DNA of 64,000 nucleotides from Sulfobacillus thermosulfidooxidans DSM 9293. Lineage in GTDB: Bacteria; Bacillota; Sulfobacillia; Sulfobacillales; Sulfobacillaceae. Where the stretch lies: assembly GCF_900176145.1 (NCBI RefSeq), contig NZ_FWWY01000001.1, positions 501,517 to 565,516 on the forward strand, written 5' to 3'. Below are positions 25,965-35,210 of this stretch, piece after piece. Position numbers and translations under genes: made by a program. Below the pieces are notes generated by a model. It did not search any database. It was not told the origin of the DNA and was given only the letters and a program-made list of their open reading frames with translations. Positions within the stretch are counted from its first letter, which is position 1. Every line of letters starts with the position of its first letter.

Positions 25965-27197
25965 ATGCAAAGACCATACATGACGACATTCAATGCGCGA
26001 AAACGAGCCCTGATCCTTCGCCGCCTCTTCCTCTGGATTTTGGCTATTGGTCCCGGTGTCATTGGCATGGTAGCCGACAATGATGCCGGAGGAATGTTGT
26101 CATATCTCGTTACCGGTTCACAAGATCATTTGCAGTGGTTTTTGCCAGCGCTTTTTGTCATGGCCCCACTCACTTATGTCATTCAAGAATTGGCCCTTCG
26201 TGTGGCGCTCGCCACGCGACTGCCCTATAGTCAAATCATTTCGCGTAAATTTGGCCAGACAATCGCCAAATTCAATGCGCTAGTGCTGCATGGCCTGAAT
26301 ATGATGATTTTAGTCACCGAATTTATCGGCATGACCTCGGCACTCACCCTGCTCGGTGTGCCATGGACCTTAGGTCTCATTGTATCTTTAATATTAGTCC
26401 TTGGTGTGACGTCTTTTCGACGATACCGGCAAATGGAACGGCTGTTACTAATCTTAGCTGTCGCAAATCTCGCATTTATTCCGTCCTTGATGACGCTGCA
26501 TCCCAGTGTGCATAGTTGGCGTAGTGCGTTTTCGGGTTCATTTACCGGGGAAACGGCGTTTCTTTTGTTATCCTTGGCCGGCAATGCCATTGCCCCTTGG
26601 ATGATCTTTTGGCAACAAAACGCGGTCTGGGCAGGTAATGTTCAAAACTTAACCTCTGGTCGCAAAGATATTCGCTTGGGCATTATCGTGCAAGTGTTCA
26701 TGGCGACCGTCGTGATGCTCATTGGCGCCTTTGCAGCCCATGCCGCCGTCACGGGCAGGAATCCTTTATTATGGCTACAACATTATGGGGGCACCACCGC
26801 CGCTGCTTTATTTGCGATCGGACTTTTTGATGCAGGATTTTTGGCCGCATCCACAATTTCCATCTCCTCCGCGTGGATGGTGCAAGAAGCCTTTGCTGAT
26901 AAATTGCATGACCGGAGTCAAAGTCCGACACAAGGTCCCTATGCCGCGCTACACATTGCGACGGTGTCTGTTGCGGCTCTGGTTGTGTTGTTACCCCATT
27001 TATCGGCCGCTCGGATTGCCTTATGGGCTCAAGCTTTGGGTGCCTTGTGGATGCCTATTAGTTTACTGATGCTTGGGATCATTGCCTCCGATCGCCGTCT
27101 CATGGGCACCATGGTCATGCACCGTCAGCGCCAAATCATTTTGACTGGCACCATTTTCATCTTTGTTCTCTTAGCATTCTGCACATTTGTTGGGTAA
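25965..27197 (+). CDS. NRAMP-like metal transporter, copy 1
   Basis: 410 residues with about 11 membrane segments and NRAMP architecture. The segment 1 metal motif is GPGVIGMVADNDAGGML instead of the classic DPGN, and the segment 6 MPH motif of MntH is replaced by GNAIAPWMIFWQQNAVW. These changes are typical of NRAMP-related branches whose substrate need not be manganese (some carry magnesium). It has a GAGGAGCG ribosome binding site. A paralogue follows in tandem. Confidence 0.85.
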   Translation: MQRPYMTTFNARKRALILRRLFLWILAIGPGVIGMVADNDAGGMLSYLVTGSQDHLQWFLPALFVMAPLTYVIQELALRVALATRLPYSQIISRKFGQTIAKFNALVLHGLNMMILVTEFIGMTSALTLLGVPWTLGLIVSLILVLGVTSFRRYRQMERLLLILAVANLAFIPSLMTLHPSVHSWRSAFSGSFTGETAFLLLSLAGNAIAPWMIFWQQNAVWAGNVQNLTSGRKDIRLGIIVQVFMATVVMLIGAFAAHAAVTGRNPLLWLQHYGGTTAAALFAIGLFDAGFLAASTISISSAWMVQEAFADKLHDRSQSPTQGPYAALHIATVSVAALVVLLPHLSAARIALWAQALGALWMPISLLMLGIIASDRRLMGTMVMHRQRQIILTGTIFIFVLLAFCTFVG

Positions 27198-27311
27198 TAC
27201 CTCATGCTTAAAGCGTACAAATCATGACCTCATTGTTCTCGTCACGACGCTCACGGTTCGTTATGATATTCGTGTGAGTTAAAGCATCTTATCAAGAAAG
27301 AGGGAGTCTTA

Positions 27312-27428
27312 TTGTCTTTCAACCTGATCCCTGATTCCCTGAATATGGATACTCACGCATATCAGCACAGTGATCTTCCCCATCAAGTGTCCACCGCTTT
27401 TGGGGTTACCAGCCCTCCTGTACCATGA
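27312..27428 (+). CDS. 38-codon leader ORF coupled to the second NRAMP-like gene
   Basis: TTG start behind AAGAGGGAG with a 5-base gap. It encodes a 38-residue peptide starting MSFNLIPDSLNMDTHAYQHS and ending PPVP. Its TGA stop overlaps the ATG of the next gene (ATGA, 27425-27428). The downstream gene has no ribosome binding site of its own, so its translation probably depends on ribosomes finishing this ORF. It may be a regulatory leader; there is no evidence that the peptide itself has a function. Confidence 0.5.
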   Translation: MSFNLIPDSLNMDTHAYQHSDLPHQVSTAFGVTSPPVP

Positions 27429-28642
27429 CGACGGGGAAATCAGCAACATCTCACTTTTTCATTCGCCGCATATTGCTTTGGTTTTTAGCTCTTGGGCCAG
27501 GCGTTTTAGGAATGGTAGCCGACAACGATGCGGGAGGCATGTTATCCTACCTGGTTACAGGATCGCATAATCATTTACCATGGTTTGTGCTGGCACTTTT
27601 TATCATGGCTCCTATTACTTTTCTCATCCAAGATCTGGCGTTAAAGGTGGCATTAGCCACACATCTTCCCTATAGTCAAATCATTGCGCATAAATTTGGT
27701 AGCGGGACCGCTAAATTCAATGCCATCATTCTTCATCTTTTAAACATGATGATTTTAATCACAGAGTTTATCGGCATGACATCCGCCTTGGATTTTTGGG
27801 GTGTTCCCTGGAATAGAGGACTCATCGCATCCTTTCTTGTTGTCCTCGCCGTCACCTTGTTTCGACATGTGCGCCAGATGGAACATCTCTTATTAATGTT
27901 AGCGGTCGCTAATCTCGCCTTTATTCCCGCTCTTTTCCTGTTACACCCCAGTATTCACACATGGCATAAAGCATTATCCGGTGGGTTTAATCATCATATT
28001 CCTTTTCTATTACTGTCCTTGGCCGGAAATGCCATCACCCCATGGATGATTTTTTGGCAGCAAAACGCCGTGTGGGCTGGCAATGTAAAAAACTTATCCT
28101 CAGGACAGAAGGACATTCGAACGGGAATCCTCGCTCAAGTGTTCATAGCGACCGTTGTGATCCTCATTGGAGCTTTAGCGGCCCCTGTAGCTGTATCTGG
28201 GCGCAATCCCCTCTTGTGGCTTCAACATTATGGGGGCACAACGGTGGCTGGACTCTTCGCTGTAGGACTATTTGATGCGGGATTTCTCGCCGCATCCACC
28301 ATTTCGGTGTCATCGGCATGGATGGTGCAAGAAGCATTTTCCCAAAAACTCTTAGAGCCCAATACAAGTCCCACTCAAGGTCGATTTTCGATTTTGCACA
28401 TTGCGACACTCTCTGTCACCGCAGCTGTTGTGTTATCACCGCATTTGCCCACGGCATCATTGGCTTTATGGTCGCAAGCATTAGGTGCTCTTTGGATGCC
28501 GATCACATTAGCGATGCTGGGTCTTATTGCCCGCGATCCTCAGATTATGGGACAGATGGTTATGCCCCGTCGCCGTCAATTCTTATTAGGTTCTGTCATA
28601 TCATTGTTTGTCGGACTCGCCGTCTTCAGTCTTGTGAGTTAA
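27425..28642 (+). CDS. NRAMP-like metal transporter, copy 2
   Basis: 405 residues, closely similar along its length to the copy at 25965: GPGVLGMVADNDAGGML in segment 1 and AGNAITPWMIFWQQNAVW in segment 6. It probably arose by tandem duplication. The region ahead of its ATG (CCCTCCTGTACC) has no Shine-Dalgarno sequence, and start usage seems to be coupled to the short ORF that ends on it. The two copies may differ in regulation more than in substrate. Confidence 0.85.
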   Translation: MTTGKSATSHFFIRRILLWFLALGPGVLGMVADNDAGGMLSYLVTGSHNHLPWFVLALFIMAPITFLIQDLALKVALATHLPYSQIIAHKFGSGTAKFNAIILHLLNMMILITEFIGMTSALDFWGVPWNRGLIASFLVVLAVTLFRHVRQMEHLLLMLAVANLAFIPALFLLHPSIHTWHKALSGGFNHHIPFLLLSLAGNAITPWMIFWQQNAVWAGNVKNLSSGQKDIRTGILAQVFIATVVILIGALAAPVAVSGRNPLLWLQHYGGTTVAGLFAVGLFDAGFLAASTISVSSAWMVQEAFSQKLLEPNTSPTQGRFSILHIATLSVTAAVVLSPHLPTASLALWSQALGALWMPITLAMLGLIARDPQIMGQMVMPRRRQFLLGSVISLFVGLAVFSLVS

Positions 28643-28772
28643 AAGGACATCGAACCACCTAATCCCCATCTTTAGAACTGTAGACGGAAAGTTCCATCGC
28701 CGCGATGAGGAATTTTCGCTATGATAATAAAGACAATCAAGGCGTTACACCACACGTACAGGAGAGGATTAC

Positions 28773-30185
28773 ATGGCGTCAGGTGAAATCGATACAGTTC
28801 TCGCATATTTACAAAACCACCATGAACAATACCGCAAGGAACTGATTCAGTTTTTGCAGATTCCCAGTATCTCGGCCTTGTCCACTCACAAAGAGGACGT
28901 TCATAGGGCCGCCACGTGGCTCGCTCACCGTCTTCAAGCGGCAGGTGTTCCCCATGTGCGCATTGAGGAAACCCCGGGTCACCCTATTGTCTTTGGAGAA
29001 GTCATAACTGATCCTCATCGACCCACGGTACTCGTTTACGGACATTATGATGTCCAGCCTGTCGATCCCTTGGACCAATGGACGAATCCGCCGTTTTCTC
29101 CCACCATCATCGATAACATTTTATATGCCCGGGGTTCCAGTGATGACAAGGGGCAAGTCTATATGCAAGTCATCGCCGCCGAAGCCTGGTTAAAAACAGG
29201 AACTCTGCCCGTAAATCTCAAATTTTTATTCGAAGGCGAAGAAGAAATTGGCAGTGTGCACTTGGAGCACTACATCCAAACCCATCAAGAGGAGCTACGA
29301 GCTGATCTGGCCGTCATTTCAGACACGCCGATGTTTGCTGCCGGTGTTCCCGCTGTGTGCTATGGCTTGCGCGGTCTCGCCGCTTTAGAAATTCATGTAG
29401 AGGGCCCCTATCAAGACTTGCACTCGGGTGTCTTTGGTGGCGCCGTCGCCAATCCTGCGCATGTTCTGGCCCAAATTATCGCCAGCTTGCACGACGATGA
29501 AGGGCGTGTCACGGTCCCAGGCTTTTATGATGATGTAGACGGTCTTAGCGAGGAAGAACGAAAAAATTTTGCTGCCTTGCCTTTTGATGAGGAAGAGTTT
29601 CGCCAATCAACGGGATCTCCCGCATTATATGGTGAAGCAGGCTACACCACATTAGAGCGAATTTGGACGAGACCGACGCTCGAAGTCAATGGAATGTGGG
29701 CGGGCTTTATTGGCGAAGGGCGCAAAACAATCATTCCCCAAAGTGCCCACGCGAAAATATCATGCCGATTAGTCCCCCACCAAGATCCTCAAAAGATTTT
29801 GAATCAGGTCAACCAGTTTATCACGGACCAGTGTCCTCCCACCGTCAAATTGCGTATTGATCGCGGTGAGGGGGATCCGGGCACGGTCACTCCGTTAGAT
29901 CACTTTGCCACGCAAGCAGCGGTCCAAGCTATTCGTGCGGTCTATCATCAAGATGCGGCCTTTATTCGCATGGGAGGCTCAATTCCGGTTGTGGTAACCT
30001 TTGACCAAGTCCTTAACATCCCTACGGTGTTATTGGGTTTTGCATTGCCTGATGAAAATTTTCATGCGCCCAATGAACATTTTCATCTCGAAAACTTTGA
30101 TAAGGGTGCGGAAACAATCGCCACCTTATGGCAAATACTAGGCCAAACGCATCACCACCAAGGAGGAACTCATGTCAATCCCTGA
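28773..30185 (+). CDS. M20-family metallopeptidase (dipeptidase-like)
   Basis: 470 residues, two-domain zinc peptidase. Metal and catalytic blocks are [43 protein letters not shown] and a C-terminal [11 protein letters not shown]. The lid domain starts at [12 protein letters not shown] with LHSGVFGG. Likely a cytoplasmic dipeptidase of the CNDP/PepV-like group. Its end overlaps the serine acetyltransferase start by 14 bp, pointing to joint expression. An imperfect hairpin at about 28687-28713 and a TATGAT-like box lie just upstream. Confidence 0.9.
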   Translation: MASGEIDTVLAYLQNHHEQYRKELIQFLQIPSISALSTHKEDVHRAATWLAHRLQAAGVPHVRIEETPGHPIVFGEVITDPHRPTVLVYGHYDVQPVDPLDQWTNPPFSPTIIDNILYARGSSDDKGQVYMQVIAAEAWLKTGTLPVNLKFLFEGEEEIGSVHLEHYIQTHQEELRADLAVISDTPMFAAGVPAVCYGLRGLAALEIHVEGPYQDLHSGVFGGAVANPAHVLAQIIASLHDDEGRVTVPGFYDDVDGLSEEERKNFAALPFDEEEFRQSTGSPALYGEAGYTTLERIWTRPTLEVNGMWAGFIGEGRKTIIPQSAHAKISCRLVPHQDPQKILNQVNQFITDQCPPTVKLRIDRGEGDPGTVTPLDHFATQAAVQAIRAVYHQDAAFIRMGGSIPVVVTFDQVLNIPTVLLGFALPDENFHAPNEHFHLENFDKGAETIATLWQILGQTHHHQGGTHVNP

Positions 30186-31080
30186 ATTTAGCATTGAGGG
30201 ACTGTCCCAAATTGTTCGCAGTCTAGAGCGCTATGATGAAGCGACATTGACGAATGCTGGGCCCAAGACTCCCACCACACGTCGTGCCACAGAACAACTC
30301 ATTTGGCGACTCGAAAGCCTGTTATTTCCTTTTGAGCATCCTTGGGAAGAAGCCGTTGAAGCCCAGGGAACCGCCGCCCGTATCGAATTATTGGGACGAA
30401 TTATTTGGGATTTAGCTCATCAAATTCACCGGGTTGATCCTCATGACTGCACGGGAGATCCCTGCCAGGGATTATGTCGAGCCTTTCACACCGCCATTGA
30501 ATTTGGCAAACGACTTCCAGACATTCAGGCTCTTTTGTATATGGACGCTGATGCCGCTTACCAAGGAGATCCGGCAGCACGCAATCGATCCGAAGTCATA
30601 TCCACTTATCCCGGGTTTTATGCCATTATGGTATACAGGTTAGCGCATGAGCTCTTCCGACTAGACGTGCCATTACTGCCCCGGCTCATGACGGAGATTG
30701 CTCATAGCCAAACCGGGATCGACATTCATCCCGGAGCGCAAATTGGTTCGAGTTTCTTCATTGACCATGGAACCGGGGTCGTGATTGGCGAAACCACGGA
30801 AGTCGGCGATCAAGTCACCTTATATCAGGGAGTGACTCTGGGCGCATTAAATTTTCCTCGGGATGTACAAGGACAAATCATTCGCGGGCAAAAACGGCAT
30901 CCCACGATTGGGGATCGGGTGGTCATCTATTCCGGTGCGACCATCCTAGGAGGGAATACGGTGATTGGCGCGGGGAGCGTCATTGGAGGCAATGTGTGGC
31001 TGACACATAGTGTTCCAGAAAATTCTCGCGTAATCAACCAACCCCAAGTTGATGTCAAAGCGGTCACCCATAAAAATTGA
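30172..31080 (+). CDS. cysE: serine O-acetyltransferase
   Basis: Makes O-acetylserine for cysteine synthesis. The N-terminal helical half (1-170) is followed by a left-handed beta-helix of hexapeptide repeats from [20 protein letters not shown] through [22 protein letters not shown] to [21 protein letters not shown]. 302 residues, longer than the E. coli enzyme, in line with the EpsC/plant-like type with an extended N-terminus. Overlaps the M20 peptidase and is followed by a small unknown gene and a PLP dehydratase. Confidence 0.93.
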   Translation: MSIPEFSIEGLSQIVRSLERYDEATLTNAGPKTPTTRRATEQLIWRLESLLFPFEHPWEEAVEAQGTAARIELLGRIIWDLAHQIHRVDPHDCTGDPCQGLCRAFHTAIEFGKRLPDIQALLYMDADAAYQGDPAARNRSEVISTYPGFYAIMVYRLAHELFRLDVPLLPRLMTEIAHSQTGIDIHPGAQIGSSFFIDHGTGVVIGETTEVGDQVTLYQGVTLGALNFPRDVQGQIIRGQKRHPTIGDRVVIYSGATILGGNTVIGAGSVIGGNVWLTHSVPENSRVINQPQVDVKAVTHKN

Positions 31081-31100
31081 AAATAGGAAGGACCAGTGTG

Positions 31101-31529
31101 ATGCAAACCATTCATGATAATAAACCTGCTCTTTCGACGGGCACAGGGAGCATTTTTGTAGACCTTATATTTTGGCATCCCAAAGACAGCAATGAAGCGC
31201 CATTGACCACGTTTCTCGAACAAACCAGACTAGGCGAACGGTCGCAAACGGTCCAATGGCTCAACAAAATCACGGTACGTTTAAGTATGTGGAATGGATA
31301 TTATTGGTCCGATCTTCCCGCTGAAAAGTGGCCAGAAGCCCAGCGCGACTTGCAAACCTTTATTGCGGAAACCATGCGTCATTATCAAATCCCCAAGGCG
31401 GAATATGATACGCGGGCCTTTTCTATCGGACTAGCCAAAAAAGTTCGGCGGCAAAAAGTTCACCTCAATCAGCTGCCATTACAGCAACCCAGGCGCGATA
31501 ATCCGGTTTGGTGGGTGATTGTTCCGTGA
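31101..31529 (+). CDS. hypothetical protein, 142 aa
   Basis: Start at ATG 31101 behind AGGAAGGA. A soluble, tryptophan-rich, basic protein of unrecognised family. Its stop overlaps the start of the dehydratase gene as GTGA (31526-31529), so it is translated with it. Its fixed place between cysE and the dehydratase suggests a role with them, but there is no direct evidence. Confidence 0.65.
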   Translation: MQTIHDNKPALSTGTGSIFVDLIFWHPKDSNEAPLTTFLEQTRLGERSQTVQWLNKITVRLSMWNGYYWSDLPAEKWPEAQRDLQTFIAETMRHYQIPKAEYDTRAFSIGLAKKVRRQKVHLNQLPLQQPRRDNPVWWVIVP

Positions 31530-32488
31530 TCGCGCTCAAAATGTCTGCCATCGATGCAGCCTATGAGCGTATTCGACCCGTTGTGTACGAGACGCCGCTC
31601 ATAAAAAATCACAGTTTATCTGAACTTAGCCAGTGTGATTTAGCACTCAAAGCTGAAAATCTTCAACGCACCGGGTCGTTCAAGATTCGCGGAGCATTTA
31701 ATAAACTGGCATTAATTCACGAGGCGGGCGGCAAAGGGGCCGTGAGTGGATCATCTGGCAATCATGGCGCGGCAGTCGCTTGGGCAGCCCGCTATTTTGG
31801 CTTAACTGCTCGCATTGTCGTTCCCACCACCGCCTCCGCTGCCAAAGTTGAGGCCATTAAAGCGTATGGCGCAGATATTGAATTTTGTGGCACGACGAGC
31901 CATGAGCGCATTGAACGGGCTAAAGCCATTGCCCAAGAAACCTCTCTCAGCTTTGTGGCCCCTTTTGATGACCCTGAGGTGATGGCAGGGCAGGGTACAA
32001 TTGGCTTGGAAATTCTGCAACAGATGCCGGAAGTCGAAATCATCGTCGTTCCCATTGGGGGCGGTGGTCTAATCTCAGGAATCGCTACCGCTGTGAAAAG
32101 CCAAAGGCCCGATATTCGGATTATTGGTGTCGAGCCGTTAGGCGCTCCCAAAGCCTATGAATCGCGCAAGCATCATCAACGGCGGATTTTGTCGTCCACC
32201 GAGACCATTGCTGATGGATTAAAGACCATCTCACTAGGAGAACTAACCTACCCGATTATTGAACATCTGGTCGATGATATTGTGCTGGTCGATGATGATG
32301 AAATCCGCCGGGCCATGTCCTTATTGTTAACGCGTCAAAAAATGTTAGCAGAACCCTCGGGAGCCGCAACACTCGCGTATGCCTTACGTAAGCCCGATAG
32401 GCTTCATCACCGCAAAACGGTTGTGGTCATTAGTGGCGGAAACATTGATCCAATAAATCTTTGTGAGCTCTTAACACACCCGCATTAA
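31526..32488 (+). CDS. PLP-dependent threonine/serine dehydratase
   Basis: Fold type II enzyme: PLP lysine in RTGSFKIRGAFNKL, SSGNHGAAVAWAA, the phosphate-cradle glycines IGGGGLISGIATA, and a C-terminal VVVISGGNID. 320 residues, so the C-terminal regulatory ACT domain of biosynthetic IlvA is absent; it is like catabolic threonine dehydratase or serine racemase. GTG 31526 is chosen because it forms a GTGA overlap; ATG at 31541 is the alternative. Likely product is 2-oxobutyrate or pyruvate plus ammonia. Confidence 0.88.
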   Translation: MIALKMSAIDAAYERIRPVVYETPLIKNHSLSELSQCDLALKAENLQRTGSFKIRGAFNKLALIHEAGGKGAVSGSSGNHGAAVAWAARYFGLTARIVVPTTASAAKVEAIKAYGADIEFCGTTSHERIERAKAIAQETSLSFVAPFDDPEVMAGQGTIGLEILQQMPEVEIIVVPIGGGGLISGIATAVKSQRPDIRIIGVEPLGAPKAYESRKHHQRRILSSTETIADGLKTISLGELTYPIIEHLVDDIVLVDDDEIRRAMSLLLTRQKMLAEPSGAATLAYALRKPDRLHHRKTVVVISGGNIDPINLCELLTHPH

Positions 32489-32800
32489 AAATCAGTCATC
32501 AATAGAACCTGCCAAGGACATGCCACGCGAATTCACGCCTGGGATGTCCTTGCCGCTCTTCCTCAGACTTGCCTCCCATGTTCTGTCGCAGGCGCTTATG
32601 CGTGTACCCGCCATAACCGATATTGGACGGCCTTTTTACGTTTTCGAAGGTCGTCTTCTGTGTTTACCTCTATCACAAGTGAAACCCTTTTGTTCCCTGT
32701 GCGGCAATACATAGATCTCCCAGGTTTTGGGTAACCTAAGTCACGGTACCTAGAGGAAATCAAGGGCGGAGCCGAACGTCCAAAAAGGAGACCTGGAACA
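32489..32800. other. intergenic region
   Basis: About 310 bp without a convincing gene. An inverted repeat AAGGACAT...ATGTCCTT (about 32514-32551) follows the dehydratase but lacks a T run. A 64-codon open frame at 32520-32714 has AAGGA only one base from its ATG and is not supported. Confidence 0.4.
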
Positions 32801-32965
32801 ATGGATGAGCAGCAACATGTTTGTGCCTGTGGCGAAATCGCCCACTATGAATGTCGCGATTGCCAACAACCGTTGTGCACAGAACATACTTGCAGCAGTT
32901 GTGGCCGCTGTGAAGCGGATTGTATTTGCCACTTATTATGGTGGACGCCGGATTTGTTTATTTAA
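32801..32965 (+). CDS. Cys/His-rich zinc-finger-like miniprotein, 54 aa
   Basis: ATG behind AAAAAGGAG with an 11-base gap. The 54-residue product has ten cysteines and four histidines: HVCACGEIAHYECRDC, then PLCTEHTCSSCGRCEADC, then ICH. The spacing recalls B-box or double zinc-ribbon domains that bind two or more zinc ions. The last 10 residues (LLWWTPDLFI) are hydrophobic and aromatic. It is monocistronic, 116 bp upstream of a TDT-family transporter. No homologue is known to me; a metal-binding or protein-docking role is inferred. Confidence 0.6.
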   Translation: MDEQQHVCACGEIAHYECRDCQQPLCTEHTCSSCGRCEADCICHLLWWTPDLFI

Positions 32966-33081
32966 CACTGGTTTTCAACATTCCGAAAACAGTTGACAGA
33001 AAGCCATAAGCCATATGGGTTGTCTTCATGTTACGATTTTCACATAAGAACATATACCTAAACAAAAGGAGGGGATCGTAG

Positions 33082-34182
33082 ATGTTAGCCTTTGTGAAAA
33101 ATTTCACGCCAAACTGGTTTACCGTAGGCATGGGGACAGGTATTACCGCTTTGGGCGCATACCTTTATCCCGGCGGTCCCCTATGGCTCAAGGATTTGGG
33201 TACAGGGCTGTGGATATTAAACACCGTGATTGTGGGAGTCCTTTTACTACTCATGTTGTTGCGTTGGATCTTTAATTGGAAGGGATCTATTGCTATTTTG
33301 CATGACCCTATTCAATCGATGTTTTTAGGAGCTGTCCCGATGGCTTTGACCACGGTCATTAACGGATTCATTGATATGGGTCAACGCTTAATTGGACATG
33401 AAGCCCTGACCATCGCCATGGTCTTGCTCGTGATCAATGTGTTAATGGCGCTGGGATCAGGCATTGTTGTTCCCTTTATGATGTTCATTTCTCACGATCA
33501 CCGCTTAGATAAACTGACGGGAATATGGTTGATGCCCGTTGTGCCCGCTGAAGTGGCCGCAGCCAGTGGAGGATTACTCCTTCCCTATCTCACCAATGTG
33601 GCGGCCCAAAAAACCTTGATGGTCATTAGTTTAGGGTTGTGGGCCTTAAGCGTTCCCTTAGCATTTTTGATGCTCGGATTTTTATTCTTGCGCTTAGCGG
33701 TTCACAAATTGCCCCCTAAGGAAATGGCGATTTCCACGTGGATTTCTTTGGGCACGTTAGGCACCGGCATTATGGGGCTCATCGGATTAGGAAAATCCTT
33801 ACCCATTTTATTTGGCTCTTTAGGGCACGCTATGGATGGTGCCGCCGTCCTTGGTTCGTTTGCTCTGTGGGGCTTTGGTTTATGGTGGTTGACCTTAAGC
33901 ATTCTCATCACCATTTACTATGCACACAAAGGATTGCCCTTCAATTTAGGGTGGTGGGGATTAACCTTCCCCTTGGGCGTTTTTACTGGTGGAACGGATA
34001 TGCTCTATGACCAGATGCATGTTGGGCTCATCGCTTTCTTTGCTCACCTGTTTTATGTCTTGCTTGCCGTTTTTTGGACCCTGGTCGCGGTCAAGACGAC
34101 GGGCGGAGTCCTCACGGGTCGTTTGACTCTGACTGGCGCCCCCAAGCCTACGCCGATGCCCACAAAGACGGCCGTAAGTTAA
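33082..34182 (+). CDS. TDT/SLAC1-family transporter
   Basis: 366 residues with about ten membrane segments. The opening NFTPNWFTVGMGTGITALG is the hallmark of the tellurite-resistance/dicarboxylate transporter family (TehA, Mae1, Ssu1, SLAC1). Members carry C4-dicarboxylates, sulfite or other anions; sulfite export would suit a sulfur oxidiser but is only a guess. AAAGGAGGGG ribosome binding site. Promoter-like TTGACA (32993) and TTGTCT-17-CATAAG (33020-33048) lie upstream. Confidence 0.85.
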   Translation: MLAFVKNFTPNWFTVGMGTGITALGAYLYPGGPLWLKDLGTGLWILNTVIVGVLLLLMLLRWIFNWKGSIAILHDPIQSMFLGAVPMALTTVINGFIDMGQRLIGHEALTIAMVLLVINVLMALGSGIVVPFMMFISHDHRLDKLTGIWLMPVVPAEVAAASGGLLLPYLTNVAAQKTLMVISLGLWALSVPLAFLMLGFLFLRLAVHKLPPKEMAISTWISLGTLGTGIMGLIGLGKSLPILFGSLGHAMDGAAVLGSFALWGFGLWWLTLSILITIYYAHKGLPFNLGWWGLTFPLGVFTGGTDMLYDQMHVGLIAFFAHLFYVLLAVFWTLVAVKTTGGVLTGRLTLTGAPKPTPMPTKTAVS

Positions 34183-34208
34183 AGGCTCGAGCACAACTCT
34201 CGAGCCTT
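34182..34208 (+). terminator. hairpin after the TDT transporter gene
   Basis: AAGGCTCGAG/CTCGAGCCTT perfect stem directly overlapping the stop region, followed only by a weak T-containing stretch. Possibly a terminator or a processing site. Confidence 0.5.
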
Positions 34209-34292
34209 CGGCTTGAAGGTTTGTCGACAATCTTTTACGATCAGACAGTACAAGTCAAAGATATGTCGACACAAATTCAGGCAGGTGAATGC

Positions 34293-35183
34293 ATGACAGG
34301 GGTAACGATAGTGATTCCCGTCTGGTACGGAAGGGATTTTCTCAGTCGATGTTTAGAAAGTGTGCGCCAGCAAGAAAAGGTCCCATATCCTATTCAGGTC
34401 ATCGTGGTAGAAGACGGAACTCCGGAACATTATATGGCGGAAGACATTGCATATCGTTACCATGCCGAATATCATTATATTCCCAAAAATCAAGGGGTGG
34501 CTCACGCGAGGCGTTTTGGAGCCAACCTTTCTGTATTTGATGACGGTTTTCTCGCTTTTTTAGACCAGGATGATTATTGGTATCCAACGTTTTTAACCGT
34601 CATGATTGATGCGCTGTCCCGCCATCTTGATCGGGGTTTTGCCGTAGCGAATGCCGATATCGTCTTTTCGTCTGGAAGAAAATATCAATTGTACCAAACC
34701 AAATTTCCGTCTCTCAGGTTGCAGGACTTAAAAATGTTTAACCATATCGTCACCCCATCACAAGTCCTTATGCGACTTCAGGCTTTTAGGCAGATTCACT
34801 GGACAGGGGAGCTGAAAACGCCAGGTGCTGATGATTGGCTGTTGTGGTTGTCGTTAAGTAGTCAGGGATTTCCCGGAATTTTCGTCCCCAAGACATTAAT
34901 CGCCTATTTGGAACACGAAGGGGGAGCCCATCAAAATATTTCAAAAATGCGACAAAGCGAAGCCAGTGTTGTTGAGGACTGGTTTCCCCAATTAGGATTT
35001 TCCAAATGGGATCAAAGACGGTATTGGGCTGGGGTTGAAATCGAACGCGCCTTACATCACGCCTATCAAAAAGATTGGGGACAATTTATTCGTCGCCTCA
35101 CTCTCACCACAATAAAAGATCCGACGGCCGCATTGTCAGCAGCATGGTACCGGATTGAGCGAAAGTTAAAGCACTGGGTTTAA
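34293..35183 (+). CDS. family 2 glycosyltransferase
   Basis: GT-A fold: VTIVIPVWYGRDFLSRCLESV, then VIVVEDGTPEHY, KNQGVAHARRFG, the metal-binding LDQDDYWYP (DxD-like) and ADDWLLWLSLS. 296 residues from ATG 34293 (AGGTGA four bases before); an ATG at 34263 is possible. The long in-frame extension back to 34074 overlaps the transporter gene and is not credible. Acceptor unknown. The LysR gene follows 27 bp later. Confidence 0.88.
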   Translation: MTGVTIVIPVWYGRDFLSRCLESVRQQEKVPYPIQVIVVEDGTPEHYMAEDIAYRYHAEYHYIPKNQGVAHARRFGANLSVFDDGFLAFLDQDDYWYPTFLTVMIDALSRHLDRGFAVANADIVFSSGRKYQLYQTKFPSLRLQDLKMFNHIVTPSQVLMRLQAFRQIHWTGELKTPGADDWLLWLSLSSQGFPGIFVPKTLIAYLEHEGGAHQNISKMRQSEASVVEDWFPQLGFSKWDQRRYWAGVEIERALHHAYQKDWGQFIRRLTLTTIKDPTAALSAAWYRIERKLKHWV

Positions 35184-35210
35184 CGACAAAAATAAAGGAG
35201 GCAGAGACCT

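Noticed and set aside
27198-27424. Manganese riboswitch (yybP-ykoY type) ahead of the second NRAMP-like gene
   Set aside because: The conserved core was not seen; a short coupled ORF explains the region better.
32520-32714. 64-codon open frame ending in a CxxC motif
   Set aside because: The only Shine-Dalgarno-like sequence is one base from the ATG, and the composition does not look coding.
34074-34292. N-terminal extension of the family 2 glycosyltransferase
   Set aside because: It overlaps the TDT transporter gene and its hairpin, and the glycosyltransferase fold begins right after ATG 34293.
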